A stretch of 64,000 nt of DNA from assembly GCA_965200795.1 (NCBI GenBank), contig CBDAVB010000035.1, positions 372,001 through 436,000 of the forward strand, given 5' to 3'. The notes under the pieces were generated by a model. It saw nothing but the letters and a program-made list of their open reading frames with translations. It made no database searches and had not been told where the DNA came from. The DNA comes from Parashewanella sp965200795 (lineage in GTDB: Bacteria > Pseudomonadota > Gammaproteobacteria > Enterobacterales > Shewanellaceae). This document shows, piece by piece, positions 16,818 through 26,154 of the stretch; the stretch's first letter is position 1; every line of letters begins with the position of its first letter. Both the position numbers and the translations under genes were made by a program.

Positions 16818-17940
16818 CTATCCCTGCCATTTTTTCGCTATGGCTTGTTGCAGATCCTCAGGTGACACACCGAGCTGCCGGGTCTGTTCCAGCAACTCAT
16901 CAATCGGCTTTTGCAGTAACTCAATACCCGAACGAAAGTGATCCGGCGCAGTGGCCGCCACTCGTGTCGGCTGACCGCGATGACGCACAATCCAGCCTTG
17001 CTCAACCAGCTGCTGAATGGCTCTGGATACCGTCATCGGGTTTACCGATAAGGACTCAGCCAGCCGGCGTACTGAAGGCAGCGCCTGATCCGGTTGTAAC
17101 TGACCGCCCACAATTAAGCGCACGATCTGTTCGTGTAATTGCCGGTAAATCGGTTCCCCGCTGCCAGGGTTGACAGAAATTGATTCTAGTGCAGTGATTT
17201 AAATTGATTTATTAAACAGAGTTTTTTAAAATAACTAATTGATTTAAATTGATATTATAAAATAACATGCCAGCTCAAATTACTGTTGATTTAACCCCGG
17301 AAATCCGTCAGCAACTGGAAAAATTCGTTAGGAGCAGAACCACCCCTGTTCGCCTTGTTCAGCGCTCCCGAATCATCTTACTCGCGGCTGACAATACACC
17401 AAACTATAAAATCGCGGAACAGCCCGGGCTCAACATTAATACGGCCTGGCATGGAGAAATCGTTTTGTTTCCGAGGGGATAGAAAGCATCAAGAAAGACA
17501 GACCCCGCGGTGCTAATCATGGTGGTAAAAATACGCAAAAACAACAAGAGATCCGAGCCCAGATCATCCGAATCACCACCACTGAAAAACCCGGCAACGC
17601 CACTCACTGGTCAACACGGACGTTAGCTAAATATACGGGGATTTCACCTTCTTGGTTAAAAAGAAACAAACGTGTTCATTTGCACTTTATTCCGACAAGT
17701 TCCTCCCGGCTCAATTTAGTCGAACGTTTTTTTGGTCTGCTTACGGAAAAGCAACTCAAACGAGGGGCGCGCACATCAGTAGCGGAATTGGAGACCTGCA
17801 TAATGAATTATATAGAGGCGCACAATGACGGATGTGAACCTTTTGTCTGGACAAAATCAGCCGATGTTATTATGGAAAAAGTCGAGAGGGCAAGAAAGGC
17901 ATTAAATATCACAGATTAATTTGATGCACTACACTAGCAT
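16818..17940 (-). pseudogene. GntR-family (YtrA-like) regulator interrupted at codon 2 by an IS630 remnant
   Basis: Residues ISVNPGSGEPIYRQLHEQIV and then the winged helix-turn-helix (ALPSVRRLAESLSVNPMTVS) identify a short YtrA-type GntR repressor of about 120 aa. Between 17188 and 17934 an IS630 remnant sits at a TA. Across it the minus strand reads ATG-C-TA, so removing the insert restores ATG CTA GAA TCA ATT. The promoter and start codon at 17940 are thus separated from the body. The target is almost certainly the divergent ABC operon at 18080. After the TAG at 16818 a further 49 in-frame codons follow (QNTEQEQAILSFN...). Confidence 0.8.
17188..17934 (+). mobile_element. IS630-family element with internal deletion, inside the GntR gene
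   Basis: The ends GTGCAGTGATTTAAATTGAT and, as reverse complement of the right, GTGTAGTGCATCAAATTAAT are imperfect inverted repeats flanked by TA on both sides. The transposase starts at 17267 (MPAQITVDLTPEIRQQLEKF) and needs a frame change near 17450 to continue (WRNRFVSEGIESIKKDR). It jumps from ISPSWLKRN to HFIPTSSSRLNLVERFFG at about 17665, so all of the core between is lost, including two of the three catalytic acids. It can move only with help in trans. Confidence 0.8.
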
Positions 17941-17992
17941 TAGCCTATATTTATTGGCATTAGCCTATATTTATTGTATTAATATATTAATA
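17937..17992. promoter_or_regulatory. operator-like repeats between gntR and the ABC operon
   Basis: Two perfect tandem copies of GCATTAGCCTATATTTATTG (17937-17956 and 17957-17976) are followed by the palindrome TATTAATATATTAATA (17977-17992). They lie in the divergent promoter region and overlap the regulator's original start codon. This is a good candidate for the binding site of the YtrA-like regulator, controlling both directions. Confidence 0.6.
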
Positions 17993-18079
17993 CGCCGATA
18001 CACCAATACACTTAGAGTAACACAGTCCTGTTTCATTGCAAAAGTGTGTTGAAACAGTGAGCGGCAAAAGGAACTTACA

Positions 18080-19582
18080 ATGAAATCACGGAACCGAGTT
18101 TGCGGAACAACACCGCAGCAACGCTGGATTTTGATTCTGGCGGCGCTGTCTGTTGTAACGTTTTCGCAATACTCAAAAGCGGAATCGGCCGAGCCGGTTG
18201 AAAAAACACACAGTTGTTATCTAAAAGGGATTTCCGATCGTCTGCGATGCGGCAAACTCGCGGTACCTGAAAACCCGGACAAGCCGAACGGCAAAAAAAT
18301 AGATATTCATTTTACGATTCTGCCGGCCGTTAAAAACACGCATCCGCGAGAGGCTATGCTGGGCATCGCCGGCGGGCCGGGACAATCGGCCATCGATAAT
18401 GCCGCCCTGTTCAATAAGATTTTAAGTAAGGTACGAGAAAACCGGGATATTCTGTTAATTGATCAGCGCGGCACGGGTCGCTCCAACATACTGTCCTGCA
18501 GTGAGGAACATCTTTCCGCGCTTGCCTTTAATGATGAGGATGTCGATACGAAGACGGAAACCGAAAAGTGTCTTAAGCAAAACAAAGGCACTGATATCAC
18601 GCAATACGGCAGTGATATCGCGGTTACCGACTTTGAAGCCGTCCGTGAATACTCAGGCTATCAGAAACTGCATTTATACGGCGTGTCTTACGGTACCCGT
18701 ATGGCGCAGTTATACATGCGCCGTTTTCCGGAAAGCTTAGCGACGGTGACGCTGGATGGCGTTGTGCCGATGCAGCAAAGCGTATTAGCCATCGGTGACG
18801 CTGTTGAGCGGGCGCTGAATTTACTCCTGCGCGATTGCAGGCGGTCGGCGAACTGTGAGCAGGCGTTTGCGAACTTAGCGCGAGAATTACAACAGGTTTC
18901 CCGACGCCTGCGACAAAAACCGTATCAAAGCACGGTATCCGATCCGTACACGGGCGAGCCGACTGAGCTACTGCTGACCGACAGCAAGTTTAAAGGCAGC
19001 GTGCGCTTAGCTTTATACAGCCCGGGCACCCGAGCCCTGCTGCCTTATGCGATCCATCAAGCGGCGAAAGACAATTATCAACCTATTTTAGGCTTATATT
19101 CATTAACTCTTGGTAGCTTAGACATTGCCCTGGGTATGCACTCTTGCGTCGTTTGCGGTGAGGACTTCCCGAGATTGACGGATGCGATATACCAAAGCGC
19201 CAAGCACGGCTTTTTCGGCGCTGATATGCTTGATGATCTGAAACAGGGCTGCGCGATCTGGAAAATGCCGGCCGTAAGCGCTGATTTTTCGCAACCCGTT
19301 GCCAGCGATATTCCGACTTTATTGCTCTCCGGTGAGTTAGACCCGGCCACCCCGCCCGCCTGGGGTGATTTAGCGACCGAAAAATTAACTCATGCCGTTC
19401 ACTTTGTCGCCCCTTACGCGACCCACGGCGTGGCGGCGCAATCCTGTGGCGGCGATCTTATCGCTGATCTGGTCAAATCCGGCTCGGTAAAAGAACTTGA
19501 CGGTAAATGCCTGGATAAAGACGTGCGCCGCAGTTTTTATCTTAATGCCAGCGGTGTTGAAGCCGCCGGGGATAAGGAATAA
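18080..19582 (+). CDS. exported alpha/beta hydrolase (tripeptidyl-aminopeptidase-like)
   Basis: The 500-aa protein has an N-terminal signal or anchor segment (WILILAALSVVTFSQ, residues 16-30). The hydrolase fold follows: GIAGGPGQSA oxyanion region, LLIDQRGTGRS, nucleophile Ser in LYGVSYGTRMA (about residue 204), Asp in LLSGELDPATPP and His in YATHGVAAQSCG near residue 450. The C-terminal TAP-like extension is present. It probably hydrolyses peptides or esters in the periplasm. It is the first gene of an operon with the ABC ATPase (3-base gap) and permease. AGGAAC lies upstream of the ATG. Confidence 0.8.
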   Translation: MKSRNRVCGTTPQQRWILILAALSVVTFSQYSKAESAEPVEKTHSCYLKGISDRLRCGKLAVPENPDKPNGKKIDIHFTILPAVKNTHPREAMLGIAGGPGQSAIDNAALFNKILSKVRENRDILLIDQRGTGRSNILSCSEEHLSALAFNDEDVDTKTETEKCLKQNKGTDITQYGSDIAVTDFEAVREYSGYQKLHLYGVSYGTRMAQLYMRRFPESLATVTLDGVVPMQQSVLAIGDAVERALNLLLRDCRRSANCEQAFANLARELQQVSRRLRQKPYQSTVSDPYTGEPTELLLTDSKFKGSVRLALYSPGTRALLPYAIHQAAKDNYQPILGLYSLTLGSLDIALGMHSCVVCGEDFPRLTDAIYQSAKHGFFGADMLDDLKQGCAIWKMPAVSADFSQPVASDIPTLLLSGELDPATPPAWGDLATEKLTHAVHFVAPYATHGVAAQSCGGDLIADLVKSGSVKELDGKCLDKDVRRSFYLNASGVEAAGDKE

Positions 19583-19585
19583 ATC

Positions 19586-20320
19586 ATGATTAAGGTATCC
19601 AGCTTAAAGAAGAAAATCGGCGATGTGCAAGCGCTCGATGACTTAAGTTTCAGCGCCGAAAACGGCCAGATTACCGGACTGCTCGGCCCAAACGGCGCCG
19701 GTAAGACCACCTGCTTACGCACCTTATTCGGTTTGCTCAAACCCGATGAGGGCAGCGCTGAAATCGAGCAAATTGATGTCGCCGCAGATCCGATTGCCGC
19801 TAAGCGGCAACTGGGGCTGTTCCCCGATCCGTTCGGATTATATGAACGTCTGACGCCGAGAGAATACATTCAGTATTTCGCGCAGCTCAGCGGTCTGACG
19901 GCGATTGAAGCTGAACAAGCCGCTACGGATGTGATTACTCAGTTAAGCCTTGAGGACATCGCCGATCGCCGCTGTAAGGGGTTTTCCCAGGGGCAGCGAA
20001 TGAAAACCGCTTTAGCGCAGGCGATTGTGCATAAACCAAGTAACATCATTTTAGATGAGCCCACCCGCGGCCTTGATGTCATGAGCACCCGCCAGCTGCG
20101 TGACTGCTTGCGTGAGCTTAAAGCTCAGGGGCATTGCGTGTTGTTCTCAAGCCATGTGATGCAGGAAGTGGCGGCGCTTTGCGACAAGGTCATCGTCATG
20201 GCAAAAGGTAAAGTGGTCGCCGAAGGCAGCCCCGCGCGGCTGTGTCGATTAACAGCAAAACCATCACTCGAGGACGCCTTTATCGCGCTGATCGGAACGG
20301 ACGAAGGAATCGCCGCATAA
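19586..20320 (+). CDS. ABC transporter ATP-binding protein, NatA-like
   Basis: The 244-aa ATPase has Walker A LLGPNGAGKTTCLRTLFG (about residues 32-49), signature FSQGQRMKTALAQA, Walker B NIILDEPTRGLD and the H-loop in LFSSHVMQE. The closest functional class is the NatA Na+-efflux or drug-exporter ATPases. It energises the permease encoded next, whose start overlaps this stop codon (TAATG). It sits downstream of a hydrolase and opposite a disrupted GntR regulator, an arrangement seen in YtrA-regulated ABC exporters. Confidence 0.85.
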   Translation: MIKVSSLKKKIGDVQALDDLSFSAENGQITGLLGPNGAGKTTCLRTLFGLLKPDEGSAEIEQIDVAADPIAAKRQLGLFPDPFGLYERLTPREYIQYFAQLSGLTAIEAEQAATDVITQLSLEDIADRRCKGFSQGQRMKTALAQAIVHKPSNIILDEPTRGLDVMSTRQLRDCLRELKAQGHCVLFSSHVMQEVAALCDKVIVMAKGKVVAEGSPARLCRLTAKPSLEDAFIALIGTDEGIAA

Positions 20321-21453
20321 TGAACATGTTTACCACCTTAGTGAAAAAAGAGCTGATCGACGCCGTTCGCGACAAGCGTTCGGTCATAGCCGGCTTATGG
20401 TACGCCGTCGGCTCACCTGTGATGACCGCCGTTTTGTTTGTGGTATTAATCGGTCAGATGTCGAGCCCTGAAAACCTCAATATCAGGATTGACAATGCCG
20501 AGGGCGCGCCTGATTTAGTGCGTTTTCTTGATAACGCGGGGATCACCCATTCAGATGAAGAAAAGCGCAAAGACATTAGTTTGGTGATCAGTGACGACTA
20601 CGCTGAAAACATGTCTCAGGGCAGGCCCGCTGAAGTGATCATCATCGCCGATACCTCTGAGCAGAAACTGAAGTCCTCTATTGCCCGTTTAAGGCGTAAT
20701 CTGCAGGTTTACGGCGCTGAGATGGGCGGCCTGCGCCTGATTGCCCGCGGCATCAATCCCAGCGTGGTTCAGCCGTTAAGCGTGCAAGTGGAGGATAAAT
20801 CGACCCCGGATTCAAAAGGCGGTTTCGTGCTTCGGTTAGCGATTTTTATGATGCTGTACGCCGTATTTATCTCAGGCATGAACTTAGCCATTGACACCAG
20901 CGCCGGCGAACGTGAGCGAAACTCGCTCGCCCTGCTGCTGAGTCACCCGCTGACCACGGGTCAGATTGTGATGTCTAAAATCGCCGCGGTATCGATTTTC
21001 GCCCTCGGCGGACTGCTGCTGACTTTAATTGTGTCAAAGCTGGTTTTTCCTGTGGTGCCCTGGGAAGAGCTGGGCTTTAACATCAACTTCAGCCTTGAAT
21101 TTACGGTGATGATGTTTGCGGCAGCGATTCCGGTCGCGCTGATGGCGGCGACACTGCAACTTTTTGTATCATTTTTGTCAAAGACCTTTAAAGAAGCGCA
21201 GTCATACATCACGCTGGTGCTGATTATTCCTATGATGGTTTCGATGGCGGCGGCGTACAACATCGCCCCGGACGTCATGCAATGGCTGCCGCTGTCCGGT
21301 CAGCAGCAGGCGATGACGTCATTTATCAGAGGAAACGGACTGCCGCTGCCTCAGCTTCTGGTCTCAACGGCGTCCACCTTGCTGATCGCGTTCGCGCTGT
21401 GGCTGGGTATGAGGCAATCCCTTAAAAGTGAAAAGATTGTATTCGGGCTGTAA
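20320..21453 (+). CDS. ABC transporter permease, NatB-like
   Basis: I place the start at the ATG at 20320, overlapping the natA-like stop, giving 377 aa (MNMFTTLVKKELIDAVRDKR); a longer frame from 20242 only overlaps natA. It has one N-terminal membrane segment (about residues 28-45), a large external domain of about 150 residues, then five hydrophobic segments (MMLYAVFISGMNLAI, VSIFALGGLLLTLIV, VMMFAAAIPVALMA, LVLIIPMMVSMAAA, LLIAFALWLGM). This topology fits ABC2-type exporters such as NatB. The substrate is unknown; Na+ or a drug is likely. Confidence 0.85.
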   Translation: MNMFTTLVKKELIDAVRDKRSVIAGLWYAVGSPVMTAVLFVVLIGQMSSPENLNIRIDNAEGAPDLVRFLDNAGITHSDEEKRKDISLVISDDYAENMSQGRPAEVIIIADTSEQKLKSSIARLRRNLQVYGAEMGGLRLIARGINPSVVQPLSVQVEDKSTPDSKGGFVLRLAIFMMLYAVFISGMNLAIDTSAGERERNSLALLLSHPLTTGQIVMSKIAAVSIFALGGLLLTLIVSKLVFPVVPWEELGFNINFSLEFTVMMFAAAIPVALMAATLQLFVSFLSKTFKEAQSYITLVLIIPMMVSMAAAYNIAPDVMQWLPLSGQQQAMTSFIRGNGLPLPQLLVSTASTLLIAFALWLGMRQSLKSEKIVFGL

Positions 21454-21472
21454 ATGAACGCTATTGACGGCA

Positions 21473-21525
21473 TGTCTGATCAGACATATCGTCTGACTGT
21501 TTTTTCCGGGCCGCGGAAAAGAGCG
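21473..21525. terminator. palindrome and hairpin after the ABC operon
   Basis: The perfect 16-base palindrome ATGTCTGATCAGACAT lies at 21473-21488. It is followed by a T6 run and a second hairpin with arms TTTTCCG and CGGAAAA around 21500-21520. Together they probably end the operon. Confidence 0.5.
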
Positions 21526-21629
21526 CGCGGCTTAAACTCAGGATTAAATTCGCTTAATAAACCGTTTTCCCGCGGATAAAAGGTGTACATTTTACGTACA
21601 ACTTTTATGAGATTCGCAAGGAGTAATTT

Positions 21630-22508
21630 ATGACCACCGGGGTGCGGCAGCAACAATGCATGAGTTTTCGCGATGCGATGTGGCAAGCCGGGGGAAACCT
21701 GGCAGAACTGAAAAATCAGACATTCATGGACTCACAGGGAAACACGTTTAAGATCATCCCGAATCTTGTCACCTGTGATTTCGATATATCCTTAGTCAGC
21801 ATGAAGCAAAAGGTTGAATACGGGAGCCTGGCTAAAGTTCACCTGACACTCAGTAAGTTTCTGGATCGGAGATTTAATTCGAAGACACACGAAGCCGTTC
21901 AAAAGCACTATAGAAACAAGACGGTCAAAGCGATAAAATCACGGCAAAAAGCAGAAGTAATGCGCTCAGGATTTTACATTTGTCACGACTATACTGCCAG
22001 TACAAATTTTGGCAGAATCGGGTTAAAGGAACATAGCAGTAAAAAAACCAGCTTAAGCCAGTTAATCGAACATGCTCACGGTCACGGCATAAGCGCTAAT
22101 AAAATGACAAAATTAGTGAATGACACTGAGAAGCTGAACAGCGTCTCAATTAATAAGCTGCCTCCCATGCGCTGCGCTTTCAGCGACAAAAGCCAGCCGG
22201 AAATACTCGCCCCTGACAATGCCGTTCAGCTGGAAGTTCAACTGAGTGCGAAAAACTTTTTCAGCAGCGAAACTTCTCCTTCCGCGACGGTAAAAAGAGA
22301 CGCTCTACCTGAAACTATGAATATAGCCGTGAGTAAAAACGGGTTCTCAAAATTACTCATCTCGTCGAACATTATTAAATACAACGGCTATAGGATAATT
22401 ATAGACCCCACAGATATAATTTCAGTTAAAGCAATCTCGCCGGAAAACGGCGAAATCTACGGATGCCGCGTAAATGGGGGCTTTCAGCGAATAAAAACAA
22501 GACGATAA
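21630..22508 (+). CDS. hypothetical protein, tandem paralogue 1 of a bipartite family
   Basis: The 292-aa protein has a strong site (AAGGAG) 6-7 bases before the ATG. The N-terminal module (residues about 10-55; FRDAMWQAGGNLAEL, DSQGNTFKIIP) and the C-terminal module (PPMRCAFSD...APDNAVQLEV...AVSKNGFSKLL, about 178-275) match those of the next two genes; the middle is variable and basic. Here the CP pair of the module has become CA. There is no signal peptide or membrane segment. I recognise no family. Conserved ends around a variable middle would suit secreted effectors, which is inference. Confidence 0.65.
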   Translation: MTTGVRQQQCMSFRDAMWQAGGNLAELKNQTFMDSQGNTFKIIPNLVTCDFDISLVSMKQKVEYGSLAKVHLTLSKFLDRRFNSKTHEAVQKHYRNKTVKAIKSRQKAEVMRSGFYICHDYTASTNFGRIGLKEHSSKKTSLSQLIEHAHGHGISANKMTKLVNDTEKLNSVSINKLPPMRCAFSDKSQPEILAPDNAVQLEVQLSAKNFFSSETSPSATVKRDALPETMNIAVSKNGFSKLLISSNIIKYNGYRIIIDPTDIISVKAISPENGEIYGCRVNGGFQRIKTRR

Positions 22509-22821
22509 AGCTGAATCGCCGGCTAAGACCGATAAGAATCAATACCGATCCGCGTCCGATACCGCTCGTTACGCTCGTTCAGCAACGACATTCTCACAGA
22601 TGCCGCGGCTCTGAAAAACGCCGTTTACATTTCAGCGCTTCATTTGCCGTACCCGGCACTCCGTCCCTCCGCTTTCGCCGGGGTGGCGAACTGGTGCGCT
22701 TTGCCGCGCCGCGACCCTTAAGCTTTTATTAAAAGAAGATTAAGTTTTCTTAATAATCATGACTTATTGAATAACAAAGGCGTAAAGTTACGGATATTGA
22801 TTCTTAAATGGACCGCGTTTC
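22509..22821. other. non-coding stretch between paralogues 1 and 2
   Basis: No gene was found. The first 200 bases are GC-rich, and a frame at 22463-22732 is only a shadow. The last 80 bases are AT-rich (aagattaagttttcttaata) and probably hold the promoter of the next gene, although I see no clear -35/-10 pair. Confidence 0.4.
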
Positions 22822-23877
22822 ATGTTTAGTTATACTTCGGAACATACGAACATCCGCGAGGTGCTGTGGCAATGCGAAGGCGATTTAGGAAAAGTCAATC
22901 AAACAGGGATTAAAGACAACTCAGGGAATAAATTCAGATTAACGATTGACAAGGACGCTGATTTAAAATTAAACGTAACAGCTATCCGTGAGGAAATAAC
23001 ATTACCCGCACTAGAAAGGTATGTTGTTAAATTTATCAAAGCAATCCCCGGAGCGTCCCGGCTAGGCGCGTGGTTTGAACAACGCTTGCGTGAAAGTCTT
23101 GTTAACAGCAGACACCAGGACTGCCGGACGTTGCCGGGGTTTAAAATCAATCAGCCACCCGGCTCGGCTCGCCCCGAAAATAATATCCAAACTCTGTTTA
23201 CTCAGGGCGGTGACTACAGCCGCAGAGCAAAAGACAAAATGAGCGATATAGAGAAAATACCCGCAAGCGCGCTGAGACTTGAGGCGAACGATTTCCGATG
23301 CCCTCTGTGCGGTGAGACGCTTACTTCCGCAAATGCGGTATTACTGAAAGTCACGGTTAATTTAGACGATATCGACAAGCCCCTGAAAGCGCGGCGCAAG
23401 GCCGGACATGAAGCCAGTCAATATGTTAAAAATAAGGTCAGAGAATGTAATGCACAGCTCAGTAATGAACAGCTCAATAGCGCTAAAGCGCGCCAAAGCG
23501 TCTCAGAGCAACCTGATGACCCCGGGGTTCAGCCTGTCTCAGCCCTCAAACCGAAACAAAACCATAAACAACTGCTCATCGCGGTAAGTAAAAACGGGTT
23601 ATCCGCCGCCTTAGCGAATAAAAAAGCGGAGATTCACAGCCGCTGCAAATTCGAAGATCAAAATTACAGCATACCGATTTCAGGTGACGATATTCTTGAC
23701 GGGGAAGTCGAACAATTAACCGCCGGTCATGAGTTAATTTATATGAAAAATACTTATTACAATTCCTTAGGCAAGTTATACAACGGACAGGATTACAAGG
23801 ATAACTGGCCGGGGGGGTTTGCGTTTGCTGATTTAGACCCGGTACGACCAGAAGCCGATACCCCGGGTCGAGGCTAA
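22822..23877 (+). CDS. hypothetical protein, tandem paralogue 2 of the bipartite family
   Basis: The 351-aa product has an N-terminal module (IREVLWQCEGDLGKVNQTGI, DNSGNKFRL, residues about 10-45) and a C-terminal module (DFRCPLCGETLTSANAVLL at about 155-175 and IAVSKNGLSAAL at about 253) homologous to the neighbouring genes. Here the module contains CPLCGE, a half zinc-knuckle that raises the possibility of metal binding. A 50-residue basic insert (KARRKAGHEASQYVKNKVRE) splits the C-module. There is no signal peptide. The function is unknown; I suspect a host-directed effector with a U-box- or RING-like fold. Confidence 0.65.
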   Translation: MFSYTSEHTNIREVLWQCEGDLGKVNQTGIKDNSGNKFRLTIDKDADLKLNVTAIREEITLPALERYVVKFIKAIPGASRLGAWFEQRLRESLVNSRHQDCRTLPGFKINQPPGSARPENNIQTLFTQGGDYSRRAKDKMSDIEKIPASALRLEANDFRCPLCGETLTSANAVLLKVTVNLDDIDKPLKARRKAGHEASQYVKNKVRECNAQLSNEQLNSAKARQSVSEQPDDPGVQPVSALKPKQNHKQLLIAVSKNGLSAALANKKAEIHSRCKFEDQNYSIPISGDDILDGEVEQLTAGHELIYMKNTYYNSLGKLYNGQDYKDNWPGGFAFADLDPVRPEADTPGRG

Positions 23878-24246
23878 AACAGCTCAATTCAATCGCGATT
23901 GCCGCTTTACGGCAATTTCCCGGTAATAAAATTACGTCTTTAACATCATACAGTCGTGCGGTTTTGTAATAAAAGCTTAGCGGAACATTGAAACCGATAT
24001 TAAGTTAAATCAGCCTGTCGCCGTAAATTTTACCGGCAACCTCCCGCCCGCTTTTTCTCAACCCCGCCCGCCGGATTAAATTACCGCGAGCCCCTGATAT
24101 CAGCGGGTCTGAAACCGGATAAAACCGCATTATTCACAACATAAAGTTTAGCTGAATACTGTATTAATAAAACTTCATAAACCACAATTTTAAAAAAAAA
24201 GGCATAAAATAAAAACATAAGTTAACAAATGTCGAGGACCATAATT
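23878..24246. other. non-coding stretch between paralogues 2 and 3
   Basis: No gene was found in these 369 bases. The 3' half is AT-rich, with a run of nine A at about 24193-24201 and aaaataaaaacataag just before the next gene, consistent with a promoter/leader region. Confidence 0.4.
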
Positions 24247-26154
24247 ATGACAGCAGTTTATTCAGCTCAGAGTCCGTACAAGACGTTTCGCGAGGAAGCC
24301 TGGCATCCCCAAGCCGATTTAGGACAGCTTAGCGGCAAAACATTCAGAGATAGCAGAGGAAATACTTTTAAAATAATTCCTCGTAAGGATAAACGTGATG
24401 TAGAAATACAGCTGGTACAGAGGAATGAAAATCCCGCTATTAAGCGTAAGCGGATGTTTATACATAAAATTCATGTGGTTATCTGCAAGTTTGTAGACAG
24501 GCTTTTAAAAACGAATAAAGAAGCTGAACTCATGAATAAGCTGACTGAGAAAGCTGAAAATGATTTACGGGCAAGACTGAAACAAGAGATAGACAAAACC
24601 GGATGGTTCATTACAGACCCTAAAACCGGGCAAACCAATATAACGCGGTTGCACAAAGAGGCTGAGCGGGCAGAAACCGCTCAAAAGCCGGCAAATCGAC
24701 AAGCCGAAGATGAGACGGACTCACCGCAGGCCGGGGTAACGACGAGTCATCGAGTTAAGGCGTTAATGGAGTTTGCGCTACGGCTTGATGAATCAGATCC
24801 GCAAAAAGCAAAACAGAAAAGGGAAGAAGCGCGATCAATCGAGGCCGAGGAAAAGCAAAAGCGTGCGACAAAAGAGTCAAAAACAACACAAAAACTAAAA
24901 CAAAACGCGGAATTATTTGAGGACGCCAAAAGATCTGATAAAGACTATCCGGCTGCGGCAAGAAGGTTTCGTACGCTTGCGGAATGGAATATAGAAAAAA
25001 TCGCCGCCGGCATGAGTCATGAAGAATTAATCGCGCAGGCACAGGCTTTTAAGGAGGATTGCCCTGAGATGTCATCCAACTTAGCCTTCCAAGCAAGATT
25101 AAAGACGCAGCCGGATTTAAAGCAGCAACCGCCAGAAACTGAACAACAATGTGCTCGAAGAGCCATGGCAATGAGACATGAAGAAATCATGAGGCACGCG
25201 CGAGAGTTAACGCGCATGCATGAAATGCATGAAAGGCATGATGTACAAGGCAACCCTGAAAAACTCATCGCTCAGGCGGAAATCTATAAAAAAGAGAGCA
25301 ACATATTATCTAAGCTGTTGTGGAGGCAGGCAGAATTGCTGAAAGGTATAAACTTAAATGACGATTCGCTACAACTTAACGCTCAGTCAGTGACGGATGA
25401 AAAGACAAAGGCTGAGGAACTGGCGGATCATGAAGATATAATGCGGCAGATTAAAGAAATTAAAGGACAAAGCCGGCTTTCAGACGAGTTTACGAAGCTG
25501 GCGGAATCAATGAAGCATAAAGACTCGCTAACGCATCCGGAGCTTAAAACTTTAGCCGCGAACGAATTTCTCGGTGAAGCAAATGCGCATATAACAAATA
25601 GTTTTAAGAGGTTTGAGGAGCTGACAAGGCAAGCGGAAGCATTAAAGGAAGCGAAGGAAGCGGCGGCAGGACAAATGACTAAGGCATACGCCCGGGAATC
25701 ATTAAGGTTAAGGGACTTAATGAGACAGGCTGAAGCATTCGACTCTCCCGCGGTAAATTTCACGCGTCCGATGACATGCCCTGTTGCCGGCGATACGATT
25801 ACGCCCGAGAATGCTGTCGTGGTGACCTTATATCTGGGCGCCGAAAACTTCTCTTCCTCCGCTAAGGCGCGGAAGACATTCGGCGATTCACAGGTGAGAC
25901 TCGTCGTAAGCAAAAACGGATTATCTAAATTAATCTCTGAAAGAGACGGTGGTATTGAGATTAAAGGACGAGGTAAGAGCGAAAATGAACATTATACGGT
26001 AACGATCGCCGCGGGTAATGTAAAGTCTGTCGACATGTTTGATATTGACGCGCTTTTTGATTACATAAACAACAGACCAGTGCCCGGAGATCATTTATTC
26101 CAGAAAAAAGTATTCGCTCAAAACCCGGAAGGCCGATTTGTGCTGGCGGGCTGA
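24247..26154 (+). CDS. hypothetical coiled-coil protein, tandem paralogue 3 of the bipartite family
   Basis: The ATG at 24247 (GAGG about 9 bases upstream) is preferred over one at 24229, giving 635 aa. The N-module (FREEAWHPQADLGQLSGKTF, DSRGNTFKIIP) occupies residues about 12-55. A central part of about 430 residues is highly charged, Ala/Glu/Lys-rich and probably a long helical or coiled-coil rod, with loosely repeated motifs such as (E/H)ELxxQAEA (EELIAQAQAFKED, EKLIAQAEIYKKE, EELTRQAEALKEA). The C-module (TCPVAGDTITPENAVVV, VVSKNGLSKLI) follows. It has no membrane segment. The enlarged middle suggests repeat expansion between two conserved modules. Confidence 0.65.
   Translation: MTAVYSAQSPYKTFREEAWHPQADLGQLSGKTFRDSRGNTFKIIPRKDKRDVEIQLVQRNENPAIKRKRMFIHKIHVVICKFVDRLLKTNKEAELMNKLTEKAENDLRARLKQEIDKTGWFITDPKTGQTNITRLHKEAERAETAQKPANRQAEDETDSPQAGVTTSHRVKALMEFALRLDESDPQKAKQKREEARSIEAEEKQKRATKESKTTQKLKQNAELFEDAKRSDKDYPAAARRFRTLAEWNIEKIAAGMSHEELIAQAQAFKEDCPEMSSNLAFQARLKTQPDLKQQPPETEQQCARRAMAMRHEEIMRHARELTRMHEMHERHDVQGNPEKLIAQAEIYKKESNILSKLLWRQAELLKGINLNDDSLQLNAQSVTDEKTKAEELADHEDIMRQIKEIKGQSRLSDEFTKLAESMKHKDSLTHPELKTLAANEFLGEANAHITNSFKRFEELTRQAEALKEAKEAAAGQMTKAYARESLRLRDLMRQAEAFDSPAVNFTRPMTCPVAGDTITPENAVVVTLYLGAENFSSSAKARKTFGDSQVRLVVSKNGLSKLISERDGGIEIKGRGKSENEHYTVTIAAGNVKSVDMFDIDALFDYINNRPVPGDHLFQKKVFAQNPEGRFVLAG

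Noticed and set aside
22463..22732. 89-aa Arg-rich frame
   Set aside because: Out-of-frame extension from the end of the gene at 21630; Arg-rich composition is typical of GC-rich shadows.
24471..25913. Minus-strand frames of 60-161 aa
   Set aside because: Ser/Cys/Ala-rich complements of the helical region of paralogue 3; no start signals.
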